From Myxocyprinus asiaticus (Eukaryota; Chordata; Actinopteri; Cypriniformes; Catostomidae), in assembly GCF_019703515.2 (NCBI RefSeq), contig NC_059346.1, positions 54,136,001-54,200,000 on the forward strand: 64,000 bases of DNA. The letters are read 5' to 3'. The notes beneath the pieces were generated by a model. The model did no database searches. It worked only from the letters and a program-made list of their open reading frames with translations, and had not been told where the DNA came from. Within the stretch, counting starts at the first letter, position 1; every line of letters begins with the position of its first letter. Of the stretch, positions 1-12,514 are shown piece after piece. Position numbers and translations under genes: made by a program.

Positions 1-84
1 TACTGCATTATTCAGAAATCGTAGACTTTATTAGTTAAGACAAGTTACCCAAGAGAATGTGCATTGAAATGAAGTTTCACTCAC

Positions 85-235
85 CAGTTCCCCTGTGATG
101 TCTGTTAAAGTTGGTCAAAAGTGTGTAATTTTGGGAACAGAACTGGTCCTTTTATTCCTCACACACACCCACAGGGAAGATTTTGGGCTGGGTAGAGAGT
201 TTAGACCTGGTAGTTCTGGTTGTACCTGTCTCTAG
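85..235 (-). promoter_or_regulatory. Promoter and non-coding first exon of a second tandem annexin gene
   Basis: This stretch is a diverged copy of the annexin promoter at 12515-12655. On the minus strand it shows the same order: a near-identical upstream block (201-231 against 12622-12652, about one mismatch), a TATA-like ATAAAAG on 149-156, a short presumed non-coding exon, and a consensus GTGAGT donor just below base 85. The TATA-to-donor spacing agrees within 2 bp (64 against 62). By inference it drives the next annexin paralogue, whose coding exons lie left of the window. Confidence 0.7.
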
Positions 236-844
236 GACTTAAGAATCTATCATTTAAAATGTTTCCCGCACACACCTTCAACTGTAGGATGAGTGGTCTT
301 GTGTAGGATGAGTGGTCATGCAAAAGCCTTAAACAAAACTAAACTACGAAATGAAATTGTTAACGACATGTTTTACAATATGGTGTAGATGCTTCAAACG
401 AGTCATGCACAATTATAGCTTCAAAAGTGTGCCAGACATTATTGGTTAGATGAGTTTGTGGAATTTGTTTCTTCGATTATGACAATAAGCATACATAAGG
501 TTGCGTTCCTGCATAGTACAGGTGCCACATGTAAAAGAAAACAATACACTTGTTGCACTGTAGAGTGCCAGGATTTTATAAGATTTAATAGTAATTTGTT
601 ACAATAAAATACTAGTATATAGTTGCCATGTAAATGTAAAAAACTGTGGAACTTCTACTGTGAAAAATTACTGTGAAAGTACAGCAACTAAAAGCCAGCA
701 ATATATTGTAGATTTACACTAAAATTGCACAATGACTGACATATTTTTCTTATGAAACACTTTTCATGAAGTACACCATGGGGATTCAGTTGGGTGAATT
801 CTTCACCCAAGTGAAGAATTGACAGATGTTTTTATGTGATCTAG

Positions 845-850
845 TTTATT
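845..850 (-). terminator. Candidate polyadenylation signal overlapping the annexin stop codon
   Basis: The minus strand reads CAATAAAC here, so an AATAAA hexamer shares its TAA with the annexin stop codon. A 10-bp stem with a 4-nt loop (797-806 with 811-820) lies just downstream. If this signal is used, the 3' UTR would be only about 20-30 nt. More distal minus-strand hexamers are at 151-156 and about 31-36, but those fall in the neighbouring promoter. Which is used cannot be told from sequence. Confidence 0.4.
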
Positions 851-3800
851 GAGTGCCACAGAGAGTCAGCAGAATCTTCTCATAGTCTCCACTAGTTTCC
901 TTCTGTAAAACCAAACACATAACCTTTTTTAGTGTACAAATTAACCAATATTTTTAAATGTAAGGATTTAAAAGACTTAAAGTCAACATGCAATGGCATT
1001 TGCAACCCTTTATGCATTTCAGAATGAAACAGGATATTCAACGAGAAACAAACAAATCTAGGGTGGGACTTGATTTAATCTATTGGGAATGTATCAGGGG
1101 AGACTGGCTTTAGTCCAGTCACATGGGGTGATCCTTCAAGGTTTCCTTAAACGGAGGGCTGTCTATATCAAATCAACTAAACACTGGGGTGCCTCAAGGC
1201 TCAGTGCTTGGGCCTCACCACTTCTCGAAATACAGAACCATACTGGACCCAATCATAAAAGGCACACAGCTTCACTTATCACTATGACATGGATGATTCA
1301 CAGTTCTACCTGATGTCCAGATTATCTGAGCTCATATCCCAGCCTACCTTTCAGATGTCTTGGCCTGAATGAAGGAATCACCTTCAGCTCAACCTTTAGT
1401 GAGCTAAACAGGATATGTGTGGGAAAGTTTTCTCTAAGACGGGGTGGGTTGAAAAATATGCTTGGTGACATCAACCATACAGGAAATTCACTTCGCGATT
1501 AACTGCACATTTTTTTTTGTAGTTGATCACGATTAATCGTCGATTTTTAAAAGTACTGAAATATGACAATACATATATACATCTTTTCTTGACAAAATTC
1601 ATTTATTTACATCTTAGGAAACAAAAAAAAAAAAAACATGTAGCAATATAATGCTTTATTAACATTTTCCAAACAAAACCTTCCACAGTATAAAGAATGC
1701 ACTAAAATATCACAAATTCAAGTAACATTAAATGTTTCCCAAAGTCTAAGTGTGAGTGACTAATTGAAATAACTAGTCCCCACATAGGTTGCATATACAT
1801 TCCAATGGGCATTAAATACCTCCACAATATTAATTTGCCGTTAGATGGGAGATGGGAGACCACAGCAAATTTTATTTTCACTTACCCATTTGCTCCAAGA
1901 CCAAAAGAAAAAAATCCACTATTATGTTTGATTGATTTTCCAGAAGAGGAAATAATAGAGAGCGGTGGGGTTAAGACAGTCACATGGGAGAAGATGCCAA
2001 ATTTACTGTCTCACTCTCAGCAGCTGTAATCGATATCCCCTCGCAGCTGTGGTAATTAGTTTTTTTAAAACTAATTCCAGGGTAATATAACAATAACCAT
2101 TATGTTATAAATTTACCCTCAATATTTAAAAAATGTATAATTTATAAAAAATAAAAAAAACTGCGAGATTTACACTGCTAAATAAGGCGGAAATCACAGT
2201 ATGTGAAAAAGGTCTATTACAGCAATCGTGAAGCTGGGTTCATGATTGTCAGGGCGTCAACGCGTCTCATTCTGGTGATAGTTAAGATTTGGTGTGCATC
2301 TGTCGTTATTAAAACGTGCCTTACATAGGCTGAAAAATACTTGATTTCTATCACAAGTCCAATCTGGGCTTGCTTTGTACATCAAATGTTAAGAGCTTCT
2401 TTCTCAGTCATTTTATCACTGACAGGGAAGCGCTGTCAGAGATTCTTTTATTTACTGAGATAACAACCTCCACAGCTCTATCATAGTTGAGAGTGTAACA
2501 GTCAACTAGTGTGTTAAGACAGTTCCGCCCATAGACTGTCTATGGGACCACTGCATTATGCTGTATTATGCTAAGCTTGTAGGTTCACCTTGGTAGAAGG
2601 GCTCTGTGTGCGTCAGTGTAATGACAGCAGGCGGACACAGTACAAAGGTTATGCCTTTTACACCAGTTTATGCTGTATTAATGGTAAATGCGTTAGTCGT
2701 GTTAAACTTTTTTATTTAATCGCATGCGTTAATGCGTTAATTCTGACAGCTCTAATTTTGATACATTATTACAGAGACAAACATTTCTATTCTTTGCAAT
2801 AACGTGCACGGATGGATCATGCATGTGTTAAGATGCTCAATAGGGTCCATTTGATTTCATGTTGACTATAAGAAAGTAGGTTAAAGATTTTCAGATCACA
2901 CATTCTGAATTCTGGTGACTCACCAGAATGTCTTCCTGAAGGGTTTTGCCGTACATCCTCTTGTACTCTTGAATGATTTTCAGCAGGTCAATTTCTGAAC
3001 GGCTTACAATGATTCTGGTCAATGTGTCAGTGTTGGTTCCTAATCCCTAGAAAGCAAGTCCACATTACAGTCAAATTCATGTGAAAAGTCCTAAAAATAT
3101 CAAAACCCTATGCTGGAATATGTTCTAAATGGAATATGGAATAAATTCCATGGGAATTTTACCTTCATAGCCAGATGGAGCTTTTCTGCAAAGAAGGCAG
3201 GTTTATTCCAGGCAGATTTAACTAAAACAAGAAAGAGACAGTAAGAATGTTGTTAAGTTTGTATATTGTTGGTTGGTTTTATGTGGTTGCTGTCTGTTTG
3301 TGTGCACAAATGTGAATTATTTCATCTTGTTTCTTTGTATCTTTGCGCGATAAGGGTTTGTGTAATAATGCTGACTGCACCCACCCTCGTCATGCAAAGC
3401 TAGACAAACAGGCCTTTCTGAAAGCTCCTTTCATTTGTAATAGACACATCTAGCCTGTGTCTCTCACACCTACATAAATACACACAGATTAAATTGAAGG
3501 CTTGTATCCTTACCTAGGGTAATTAGACAGTCTTCAAGGCTTCCATGCAGCTCACCCTCCAGGGCTTTAGCAAAATTTTGCTTGCTGTATTGGCCGTAAT
3601 ACTTGAAAACTACAGATGCATTTGAAATAACACTGTTAACTGCCTCAAAGAAGTCAATTATCTCTGAAAAATACTTTTTTACACTACATGGCCAAAAGTA
3701 TGTAGGCACCCCCTTTTAATTGATGGATTTGGCTATTTCAGCTACCCTCTTTACTTTCAGGTGCGTATAAATCAAGACATTTTCAGTGGAATGGGGCATA

Positions 3801-6800
3801 CCAAAGAGCTCAGTGACTTTCAGTGTGGAACTCAAAATGATAAAGATATGATTTACTGAGGTGGAAGAACTTGACTGGCCTGCACAAAGTCCAGACCTAA
3901 CAACCTTGGGATGAATTGGAACGCGAACTGCGAGCCAGGCCCCATCTCCCAACATCAGTACATCATGTATCTGAAAGGGAGCAAATCCATGCAACCATAT
4001 TCAAACATCAATTGGAAAGTCTTCCCAAAATAGTGGAAGTTATAGCAGCAAAGGGAGGACCAATTCCCTTAATTCCCATTTTTAAACTAAAAATTCAACA
4101 AGCATATGAGTGTGGTGTTTGGGTGTTGACACATTTGGCCATGTATTGTGTAATATTTTTAGTTGTATTCCATCATATGGCATCCTTCATTTACTTTTGC
4201 ACAACTGAGCTTCGCTCCTGGATGTCAGGATGTCAATCAGGACAGAGCACAAAGTGCCAACACGATGTTCTCCTGCTTCAAAGAGAGCCTGAGAAAACAA
4301 CGTAACAAAAGTTGTGTAAACCTTTTCCTGTAGCCAACAAAATCTTAAGCTGCAAACAGAGAATGCATCATTAACTTTGGCAAATTAACATGGTAATTTA
4401 GTGATTAATAATATGAAAAATAACGTGTTAAAACAAATTCTCAATTAATCATACTCCCAACCCATACAAAAAGTCCATAAGGATGTTCCCACTATCAGAG
4501 CAATTTAAGCTTGTTGTACCACGTTGATGTTGCAACATGATTACATGGGAAGTTGGCATGTTGTTTCCGATAGTTCCAATATCCTAGGATCGGCCACATT
4601 ATGCTATATCTATACAGTAAAAAATGCTATCTTCATCATTGTATTATAGCCTATACAGCTGAAAACAACTCACTTTACAACTCGCTTTTGTCGCCCTTCT
4701 GCCGAATTTTGGTAAGCACAGACACATTTTAGCTAAAAAAAAAAAAAAAAAAATGTATTTTTTATTACATTTATTATTAAAAAAAAAAACTATTTCCGAT
4801 TTTACTGTGAGATCAGTCTGAATGTTTTTGCAAATTTTTGGCAGTAGGGGGCAGTTGGCACAACTCCTGCTGTACAGGCAACAGGCCTCGTCCAACAAAC
4901 AACAGCAACGCACAAGATGTGTTTATCAACGTTTCAAACTACATTGAACTTGACACAGCATCCTAAAAACATGGCGCGTATTGCTAGAGATGCTGAAAAC
5001 TAGTAAGAAACGACACAACCAAAGTGAGATGGTTCAAAAGCGTCCATATATAGCTGCCAAAGAACCCAATCGCAGACAAGTAATGCAACAAAAACATTTT
5101 ATTAACAAAAAAAAAAAAAACAATACAAATCTGGGCACAGGGAAAAAACAAAAGCCCAGACTACAGCCAACAGGGCTGGGAAAACAAAAGACCCATGATG
5201 GGGCAAAAACAACCAATATAAATAAGACTGAATAAACAAAAGGAAAAAGCTGAACAGGGAGCACTGGGCCCAAATCTGGCAGAATGGCAGAAAACAGTAC
5301 TAACACATTCCAACAACGGCCATGAAACACGAGAAATGACAACTATGTGACATGGACAAGAAAACACAAGGGGAATGTAAAGAGAAGGAAACGAGGAGGG
5401 TAATGAGGAGAGCAGGTGAGGACAACCAACTAATAATCAGACAGATAACCAGGCAATGTGGGCAGGGTAATCACAAAAGACACCAACACCAGTGCACATG
5501 GCTATGATAAAACACAAAGCCATGTGCACTCACACAACACTAGTGTCAGGATCCGGCCACAAAACTATAAACAAAACCAACCGAAGTGGCAGGATCCTGA
5601 CACAAGATACACAAGATGGGTACAAACACATCATGTAATTAATTTGATTAAAAAATGTTAATCGATTGACTGCACTAGTAACTACTGAACGAGCATCAAT
5701 GGAAGCATTATCCCTTGTGAGGAGCCCTCCTCGTGTGAACAATTAACTAGTGTTCTCTTAGTACTCTTTCCAAACCATTGCACCGATACCATTGAAACCG
5801 ACACAAAGCATGTTTCAACACTTGTCAAACCCAACAGTAGCAAAATAGGGCCCTCAACTAACAAATTATAAATCAGAATATAGCATTAAGCCTCAATAAT
5901 TCGCTGCAACGACAACACTATGAGAACACCCAAAATGATTGACAGGCAGGAAGTGCCTTAGATGCTTTTTTATTTTACTAAAATAAATCAGGGCAGTTAT
6001 TTCAGTGATATCTTTCAGGGAGTAGGATTATTTTTTGGATACCTTTCCATGAATTAAAAAAAAAAAAAAAAAAAAAAAAACAAAATCGCTTACAGCACCT
6101 TTAAGACCTGCAAGTCTACCTGTGACTCTACCTGCGTGAATCCATCATGCAAAGAGACTGACAAGGCACCGCGTACAATGTCAACTGAAGTCAACGGAGC
6201 AACTTCATCAAAGAGCTACAGTAGATGGTGCCCCTCATCTTACTAGACCATTTGAAATCCTTTATAAACTGGATATCACAGGAACTGTACTTTACTGGCT
6301 TGAGTCCTTCCTGATGGGCATATTTCTCAAGGTTTTCTGGAGGGAATGGATGTCTAAGTAACATCTGCTAATCTGGGGTGCCTCAGATTTCAGTGCTTGG
6401 CCCTCTCTTCTTCTCAATGAACACAACCTCATTGGGCCCAATCATTAAGGCACAAAACTTCTATCACTGGATGAAACGCAGCTCTATCTGTTGTTCCAGG
6501 CTGACAACCACCTAATTTCATATTTCAGCCTGCCTTACAGACATCTTGGCATCTCAACTTTGCGAGACAGAACTACTCGCCATCACAGCCAGCCAATCTG
6601 TCAACCACAACATCACTGCACAGCTGGGTGCATCCAGCTGATTGCTGGATCTTGCTTCAGGATTGTGGGTAGTGTATTTAAAAATGAAGCTGAAATATTA
6701 CTGACTTTTGGCTTTTACAGGAGCATATGCCATCACTTAACAACCTCAGGGCTAATGGCTTCAAAAAATCTAGATAGGTTTATAAGTTATCGCTCAAAAA

Positions 6801-9800
6801 GACAATACCAGAAACCAACTTAACTATCTAATTTCTCTCAAAGCAGGTCATTAAATGCTTTAGACCTAGTCTAATCAACTCAGCTGGATGTAAAGAAATC
6901 AGCTCATGTGAATGGAGATTGTGTTATTTTTTATCAACTGTTGTAGTTTTGCAGTGGGGTGTGCCACAGTGGAATTACCTTTGCATCGCTCTTTGCAAGT
7001 CCATCGTCAATGTTTTTGTCCTCGCTCCTGGTAGCCTGAGGTTATGAGATAATGTAATATTTCACAATTTAGTCAATACACAACAAAATTTGCTTTCTTG
7101 TTGTGTAACAAATATAGATTGCACAATCAAATTTTTGTACCTTGCAAAGTGCAAGCAGAGCAGTCTCGAGATGTCCACTAGTTTCACTTTTAATATCTTC
7201 TTCCAGCATCTCTCCATACACTGTAAATTAAAAAGAGGTAAACAAACACATCTACTTACACATCCTCTATTTAGGAAAAAGATGCATGAATTTTGATATT
7301 TCTTGTTACCTTCTTTAAAAGAATTCTTCATTGCTGTGATCTCCTTGTTTGGTCTGGTTCCCAGAATTTCACTTAAGACAGCCTCATTTGTTCCAAGATT
7401 CTGATTGTCAAATACAATTTAGTGTTAAAGTCTTTGAATAAAACAACATGCAATATCAGATAACTGTGTACACAGTCACTACCCACTAGTCTACCAAGTC
7501 ATTTTTTCCTCATTAAAACAGTTGAACTCCTAAAGACATGAACTGTCATTTTGTAATCCATGTAGGAAATCATGAGCACACACACATTAAAATGAAGATT
7601 CCAGTCATATCAGTAACCTTATAAAAGCTGTTTTAATCTACATGGAGAGGGTCCGCACATGGGGGCAGCCATGTTTGAATCACATGACCAGCTGAATACT
7701 ACACACTTAATCTCAGTAACCATCCTGTTATTTGACACTTTCACTCATTGATTAAAGTAATTATGGCTGACTGTGAATACTACATTTCTACAATGGCATC
7801 TGAAACTAAACACTATTGATTTTAAATGATACTGCATCCAAGCCACTAGGTGTCAGTGTCCAAAATGACACAAAGACAAAAGTTACTGAGTACATCTTTA
7901 AAATATTTATAAATGTAAAAAAATTAATAAAAAAAAAAAAACAAAATCAAAGGATGTACTTCGTACCTTCATGGCTCTTTTCATTTCAAAAGCATCATAC
8001 TCAGGTGGTGTCATCAACAAGGCCAGGACCACCTCCTCAAAATGTGACTTCAGAGCCTTTTTCAAATCATCTGCCAGCAACTAAAGCATAATAATAATAA
8101 TAAAAAAATTTATCCACACGTTTCTCTAAATCTGTATTTCAGTCTTTATCCGCATTTCATTATGTTAACACTTGCTGATCTCATCAAGTTCAATAGTTCA
8201 ACTCAAGTTTTGAAAAAAGTTTTTGCAAAATGCAAGGCAAAATAATGTTTTTAGTACGAAGCACAAGAATACTGACTGTAAAGAATGTGGTCTGGTGTTT
8301 TGATATTTGCTAGCTAAGGTCTGATCTTCACCCTGCTACATTCAACCCCAAAACTTTTTGAATTAAATCAGTTGAAACAAAACATGTTTGACAGAGATAT
8401 GGCGTGGATTATCTCCCCCGCTAATTATATTGTGTGATGTATTACACGTTTTTAGGTTAGCATTAGCATAAATGTCAAAGTTTCCTGAGAATGACCCTTA
8501 ACTTTTCAATAATTTAATCTTGAGGTCATTAGGTCTGGTCTCTTTAGATTACTTGGGTCGTACAGAGCACAATGTTCCAAGGTCAATCATTTAGATTTGG
8601 CTCGAACATTGGGGGCGTGAAGCATTTACCATGTACCGGAATCTATGCCCCTGGTCATAGCTATTAACCATTATTTGCTACTTGCTAGTCAGTTGCTGTT
8701 GGTATAAGGGAAAAGCACATTCTTACAGTGTAAATCATGAATATGTTTGATCCGTTTACCAAGGAGGGAGAGACTGTTAATTTTAAATGCGTATAGGTCT
8801 GCCCAAAGTTAATTTTGACAGCCATTTAGTACACCATGTTAACTGTGGTGTAGAGGTTTGCAACCTGAACTGGTCCTGACAGGACATGTCAAACCACCAA
8901 GTTTTGGGTCGGGTTCAGGTCAGTTTTTCAAAAATGACTTTGGGTTTACATAAATTACAGCATATTGCAACAGTCCTTGCATGGAGAACAAATTATAAAG
9001 AGTGTGTGCAATTTCAAGTTTGGGCTTAAAACCTAACTATACAGGTCGGGACGGTTTGACCTTCTGACAGTCTCGGGTTTGGGTCAGGCTTAATTTTAAG
9101 GCCTGTGCAGACCTCTACTGTGGTTTGTGTTCTCACCTTTTCTGTCCTCTGCTGATAAGCTGCTTTTATCTGTTGTCTCTGTGCATTGCTCCTCTTCGCC
9201 AGCACCTCCACAATAGTGGCTTCATCCACACCTTTATGAGGAAAAAAAGACCAAAATCATTATGCATTTCATACTAATTCTAGTAATGCTAAAAAGTATT
9301 GTTATGTATCATGGTGTGTACCTATTTTATTAACGTGCAGAGAATGCACATGATTAATGGTGCATAATCAGATATGGATTATGGCAATACAGCTAAAAGC
9401 CTACATGTTCCAACACAGCTGTATATTGGGTGATGAGTATTTATAAGGCACTGATTCTTGAGACATGGGACAAAACATGTACCACAATTTTACCTGACTT
9501 TTTAAAAATGGCAACATATACAGTTGTTTGGCCCCCTTTTAAATCATAATGATAAAGGAAATCACCCAAATGGCCCTGATCAAAAGTTTACATACCCTTT
9601 AATGTTTGGCCTTGTTACAGACACACAAGGTGACACACACAGGTTTAAATGGCAATTAAAGGTTAATTTCCCACACCTGTGGCTTTTTAAATTGCAATTA
9701 GTGTCTGTGTATAAATAGTCAATGAGTTTGTTAGCTCTCACGTGGATGCACTGAGCAGGCTAGATACTGAGCCATGGGGAGCAGAAAATTGCTCTCAAAA

Positions 9801-12323
9801 AACCCACAGGTAACCTCAGGAGAAATACAGACTGCTCTGGAAAAAGACGGTGTGGTTGTTTCAAGGAGCACAATACTTGTTGACCCCTCTCCAAACATAG
9901 TGCTTATGGTTGTGACCATAAAGCTCTATTTTGGTCCCGTCACTCCAAATTACAGTGTGCCAGAAGCTGTGAGGCGTGTCAAGGTGTTGTCGAGCATATT
10001 GTAACCGGGCTTTTTTGTGGCATTGGCTTCTTTCTGGCAACTCGACCATGCAGCTCATTTTTGTTCGAGTATTGTCATATTGTGCTCCTTGAAACAACCA
10101 CACCATCTTTTTCCAGAGCAGCCTATATTTCTCCTAAGGTTACCTGTGGGTTTTTCTTTGTATCCCGAACAATTCTTCTGGCAGTTGTGGCTATAATCTT
10201 TCTTGGTCTACCTGACCTTGGCATCAAGAGATCCCCGAATTTACCACTCCTTAATAAGGGATTAAACAGTACTGACTGGCATTTTCAAGGCTTTGGATAT
10301 CTTTTTATATCCTTTTCCATCTTTATAAAGTTCCATTACCTTGTTACGCAGGTCTTTTGACAGTTCTTTTCTGCTCCCCATGGCTCAGTATCTAGCCTGC
10401 TCAGTGCATCCACGTGAGAGCTAACAAACTCATTGACTATTTATACACAGACACTAATTGCAATTTAAAAAGCCACAGGTGTGGGAAATTAACCTTTAAT
10501 TGCCATTTAAACCTGTGTGTGTCACCTTGTGTGTCTGTAACAAGGCCAAACATTAAAGGGTATGTAAACTTTTGATCAGGGCCATTTGGGTGATTTCTGT
10601 TACCATTATTATTTAAAAAGGAGCCAAACAAATATGTGATAATAAATGGCTTCATATGATCACTATCCTTAAATAAAAGACAGTTTTTTTTGCATGATCA
10701 GTCATATTTTCAAAATCAATGCCAAAATTTCACAATTTCTGCCAGGGTATGCAAATTTTTGAGCACAACTTTACACTTACACTTTAAAATTAACCAGAGA
10801 ATTAAGTAAAATCTTCTTATAGTAAATGTTCCATTTTATTTGATTTTCCCTTCATTTCATCAAAATTATGACATTTCATTTTTACTCACTATCCGGGACA
10901 TCCTGTTAAGCAGTACCTTTTTTCACGTTGTCATTATGGGTTATTGTTTGTAGAAATTTGAGGAAAATAATGAATTTAATCCATTTTGGAATAAGGCTGT
11001 AACATAACACAATGTGGAAAAAGTGAAGCGCTGTGAATACTTTCCGGATGCACTGTATATGATGGAGACATGAAAATGCACTGCATTGTAGGAATGGCCT
11101 AACCCTAAAACCACCTGTTCCAAGACCAATTAAATTCTTTATAAATATTAAAATATAAATTAATCTTAAAGGCAAAGCTCACCCAAAAATGAAAATTCCT
11201 TCATCATCTCACCCTCATGTGATACCAGATGTGTATGACTTTCTTTCTTCTGCTGAACACAAACAAAGATTTTTAGAAGAATATCACATCTATGTAGGTC
11301 CATACAATACAAGTGAATGGTGACCAGACCTTTCAAGCTCCAAAAATCACATAAAGGCAGCATAAAAATAATCCATAAGTAATTTAAGTCCCTTAAATAT
11401 CCACTTTCACTTTCAGATTTACATTCTTTCACATTTTGTAAGTGAAAGTGGAGATTTTTGGTAAAAATGACTTAAATATTGATCTGTTTCTTACCCACAC
11501 CTATCATTTTGCTTCTGAAGATATGGATTAAACCACATTTATGGATTACTTTTTATTTGGCCTTTATGTGATTTTTGTGCTTCAAAAGGTCTGGTCACCA
11601 TTCACTTGCACTGTAAAAATCTTCATTTGTGTTCAGCAGAAGAAAGTCATGCATATCTGGAATGGCATGAGGGTGAGTAAATGTTGAGAGAATTTTCATT
11701 TTGGGGTTAACTATCGCTTAAAAAAAAAAAAGAATCAAGAGGTTGCACCAAAATGTAGGCATATACAGTACCTCCTTTAGCCTGTTTTGTCTTAGTACTC
11801 AAGAATCAGTGCCCTGTAGCCTATGGCTCTCTGCCTTTTAACTATGACATCATTCTAGGAAAGTTTTCTAAGGAACTGCAGGGGCGTGTCTTCCGCACCG
11901 TTCCTATATTATATTGTAATAGCAGTTAAACAAAAATACAACAACATATTGTATTATATCTTGCTGACAATGCACGGTTTTTCATCCTTGTGTTTATCAA
12001 AATGCATACAAGAAGTGTCCGTTTAATTTTGCATTTAGCATGAAATCTCTACTTTGCCTTTGGTCTCAGTGGCTTTCTTTAATTTTGCAGCATCGTCTTG
12101 TGCATTAAAGTTAGGATCAGCCTTGACTGTTCCAAAGTATGCCGTCTCAGCAGAACCACCTTTATTACCCTAATAGAACACATAGCACAAGGTTTTATTC
12201 AGGAGAATTCAAATGCAATAAACACTGCATGTCAGATAGACGTGTGTATATTTGTTAGTTCTCACTTACCTTGGTGCTGTCATCATTAGTTATTTTATCA
12301 AGGAATTTCTGGAAGAATGCCAT
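846..12323 (-). CDS. anxa1: Annexin A1-type calcium/phospholipid-binding protein
   Basis: Twelve coding exons: 12270-12323, 12058-12169, 9137-9231, 7967-8080, 7310-7400, 7141-7220, 6979-7035, 4195-4288, 3514-3609, 3163-3221, 2924-3046 and 846-902. They total 1032 nt and 343 aa, close to vertebrate annexin A1, with all phases consistent. A short amphipathic N-terminus ([15 protein letters not shown]) is followed by four annexin repeats. Repeat 1 starts [11 protein letters not shown]. Repeats 2, 3 and 4 keep type II Ca2+ loops (NLGT, RVGT, GLGT), each with a capping glutamate 39 residues on. Repeat 4 ends [12 protein letters not shown]. The family binds acidic phospholipid membranes when Ca2+ is present, and the N-terminal helix of annexin A1 binds S100 proteins. 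The exon pattern and [18 protein letters not shown] motifs point to A1 rather than other annexins. The intron after exon 12058-12169 uses a GC donor. I cannot assign the fish a/b/c/d paralogue. Confidence 0.93.
1065..1412 (+). pseudogene. L2/CR1-type LINE reverse transcriptase fragment
   Basis: Reading across frames gives decayed pieces of a non-LTR reverse transcriptase: a GVPQGS-like turn (ggggtgcctcaaggctcagt) and then an ADDTQFYL-like catalytic box with frame breaks. It lies in the last annexin intron and is truncated at both ends. A second fragment of the same family is at 6190-6770. Confidence 0.6.
1493..2757. mobile_element. Non-autonomous hAT-like element
   Basis: The right end reads, on the minus strand, TTAGAGCTGTCAGAATTAACG, a common fish hAT terminus that starts at the AGAGCTGTCA box. 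The left end has the matching gattaatcgtcgattttt block but is eroded, and no convincing transposase is left. An 8-bp target duplication could not be recognised. The element 54327-55306 has the same kind of ends. Confidence 0.5.
3681..4151. mobile_element. Deleted Tc1/mariner copy in an annexin intron
   Basis: Inverted ends: CACTACATGGCCAAAAGTAT on the left and ttggccatgtattgtgta on the right, flanked by TA. A remnant of the transposase C-terminus on the plus strand (DWPAQSPDL, about 3870-3900) is followed by stops. Most of the coding region is missing, so the copy is inactive. Its right end is about 43 bp from the donor of the annexin exon 4195-4288. Confidence 0.7.
4290..5080. other. Intron sequence with no recognisable gene
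   Basis: AT-rich annexin intron DNA with two A/T runs (about 4737-4754 and 4780-4790). No exon, RNA gene or clear transposon end was seen. Confidence 0.5.
5085..5602 (-). mobile_element. Solo LTR, same family as the LTR at 62466
   Basis: On the minus strand it begins TGTCAGGATCCTGCCACTTC, as does the LTR at 62466-62917. The first 60 bp form an inverted repeat (5543-5603), again as in the other copy. Near its 3' end are a poly-T stretch and AATAAA on the minus strand. No internal retroelement coding lies on either side, so it is a solo LTR, probably left by LTR-LTR recombination. The exact 3' end is uncertain. Confidence 0.65.
6190..6770 (+). pseudogene. L2/CR1-type LINE fragment
   Basis: Same family and orientation as 1065-1412: the GVPQ turn (tggggtgcctcagatttcag) is followed by a decayed catalytic region and the C-terminal segment that joins a segment with INRFLRYFSL-like coding in pieces. 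Frame breaks are frequent. It sits in the annexin intron between exons 6979-7035 and 4195-4288. Confidence 0.5.
8095..9130. other. Annexin intron with no recognisable gene
   Basis: About 1 kb of intron between exons 7967-8080 and 9137-9231. Apart from a short ATA-rich tract at its left edge, I see no exon, RNA gene or clear transposon. Confidence 0.5.
9521..10773. mobile_element. Tc1/mariner element with long inverted arms, internally rearranged
   Basis: Arms of about 250 bp (9524-9780 and 10380-10640) are near-perfect reverse complements. Each ends at the transposase start (MGSRK). The right end continues to gagcacaact at 10770, while the left arm lacks the outermost 140 bp or so. Inside, a second inverted pair (about 9808-9880 and 10084-10157) carries the transposase segment around [17 protein letters not shown] in opposite orientations. 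A decayed catalytic segment with [11 protein letters not shown] lies on the minus strand near 9930-9960. The whole copy is therefore palindromic and has no complete transposase. Confidence 0.75.
10907..11057. repeat. Lone Tc1-type terminal repeat
   Basis: On the minus strand it opens CAGTGCATCCGGAAAGTATT, the end of another common fish Tc1 family, and runs for about 150 bp. The rest of that element is absent. Confidence 0.6.
11170..11717. mobile_element. Foldback MITE, TTAA-flanked
   Basis: Ends aggcaaagctcacccaaaaa and tttggggttaactatcgc are imperfect inverted repeats, flanked by TTAA on both sides (11166-11169 and 11718-11721). The two halves, about 250 bp each, are reverse complements (e.g. 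accagacctttcaagctcc against cttcaaaaggtctggt). No coding capacity. Related copies are at 16130, 19640, 21935, 38075 and 45797. Confidence 0.75.
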
Positions 12324-12514
12324 CTTGCACCTTTGGAAAAGCTCAAACAAGCTATAAAATGCATAAGGGTGGGCTTATAAGCTTATTAAGCAAATATTGT
12401 CTACATATTTAATAGATTTTATCTGATCATCAATAACTTAAGACATTTTTGACAAACATCTGTATGCATTAAAGAGACAGTATGCAGTAAAATGTGCTTA
12501 CAAAAATATCTCAC

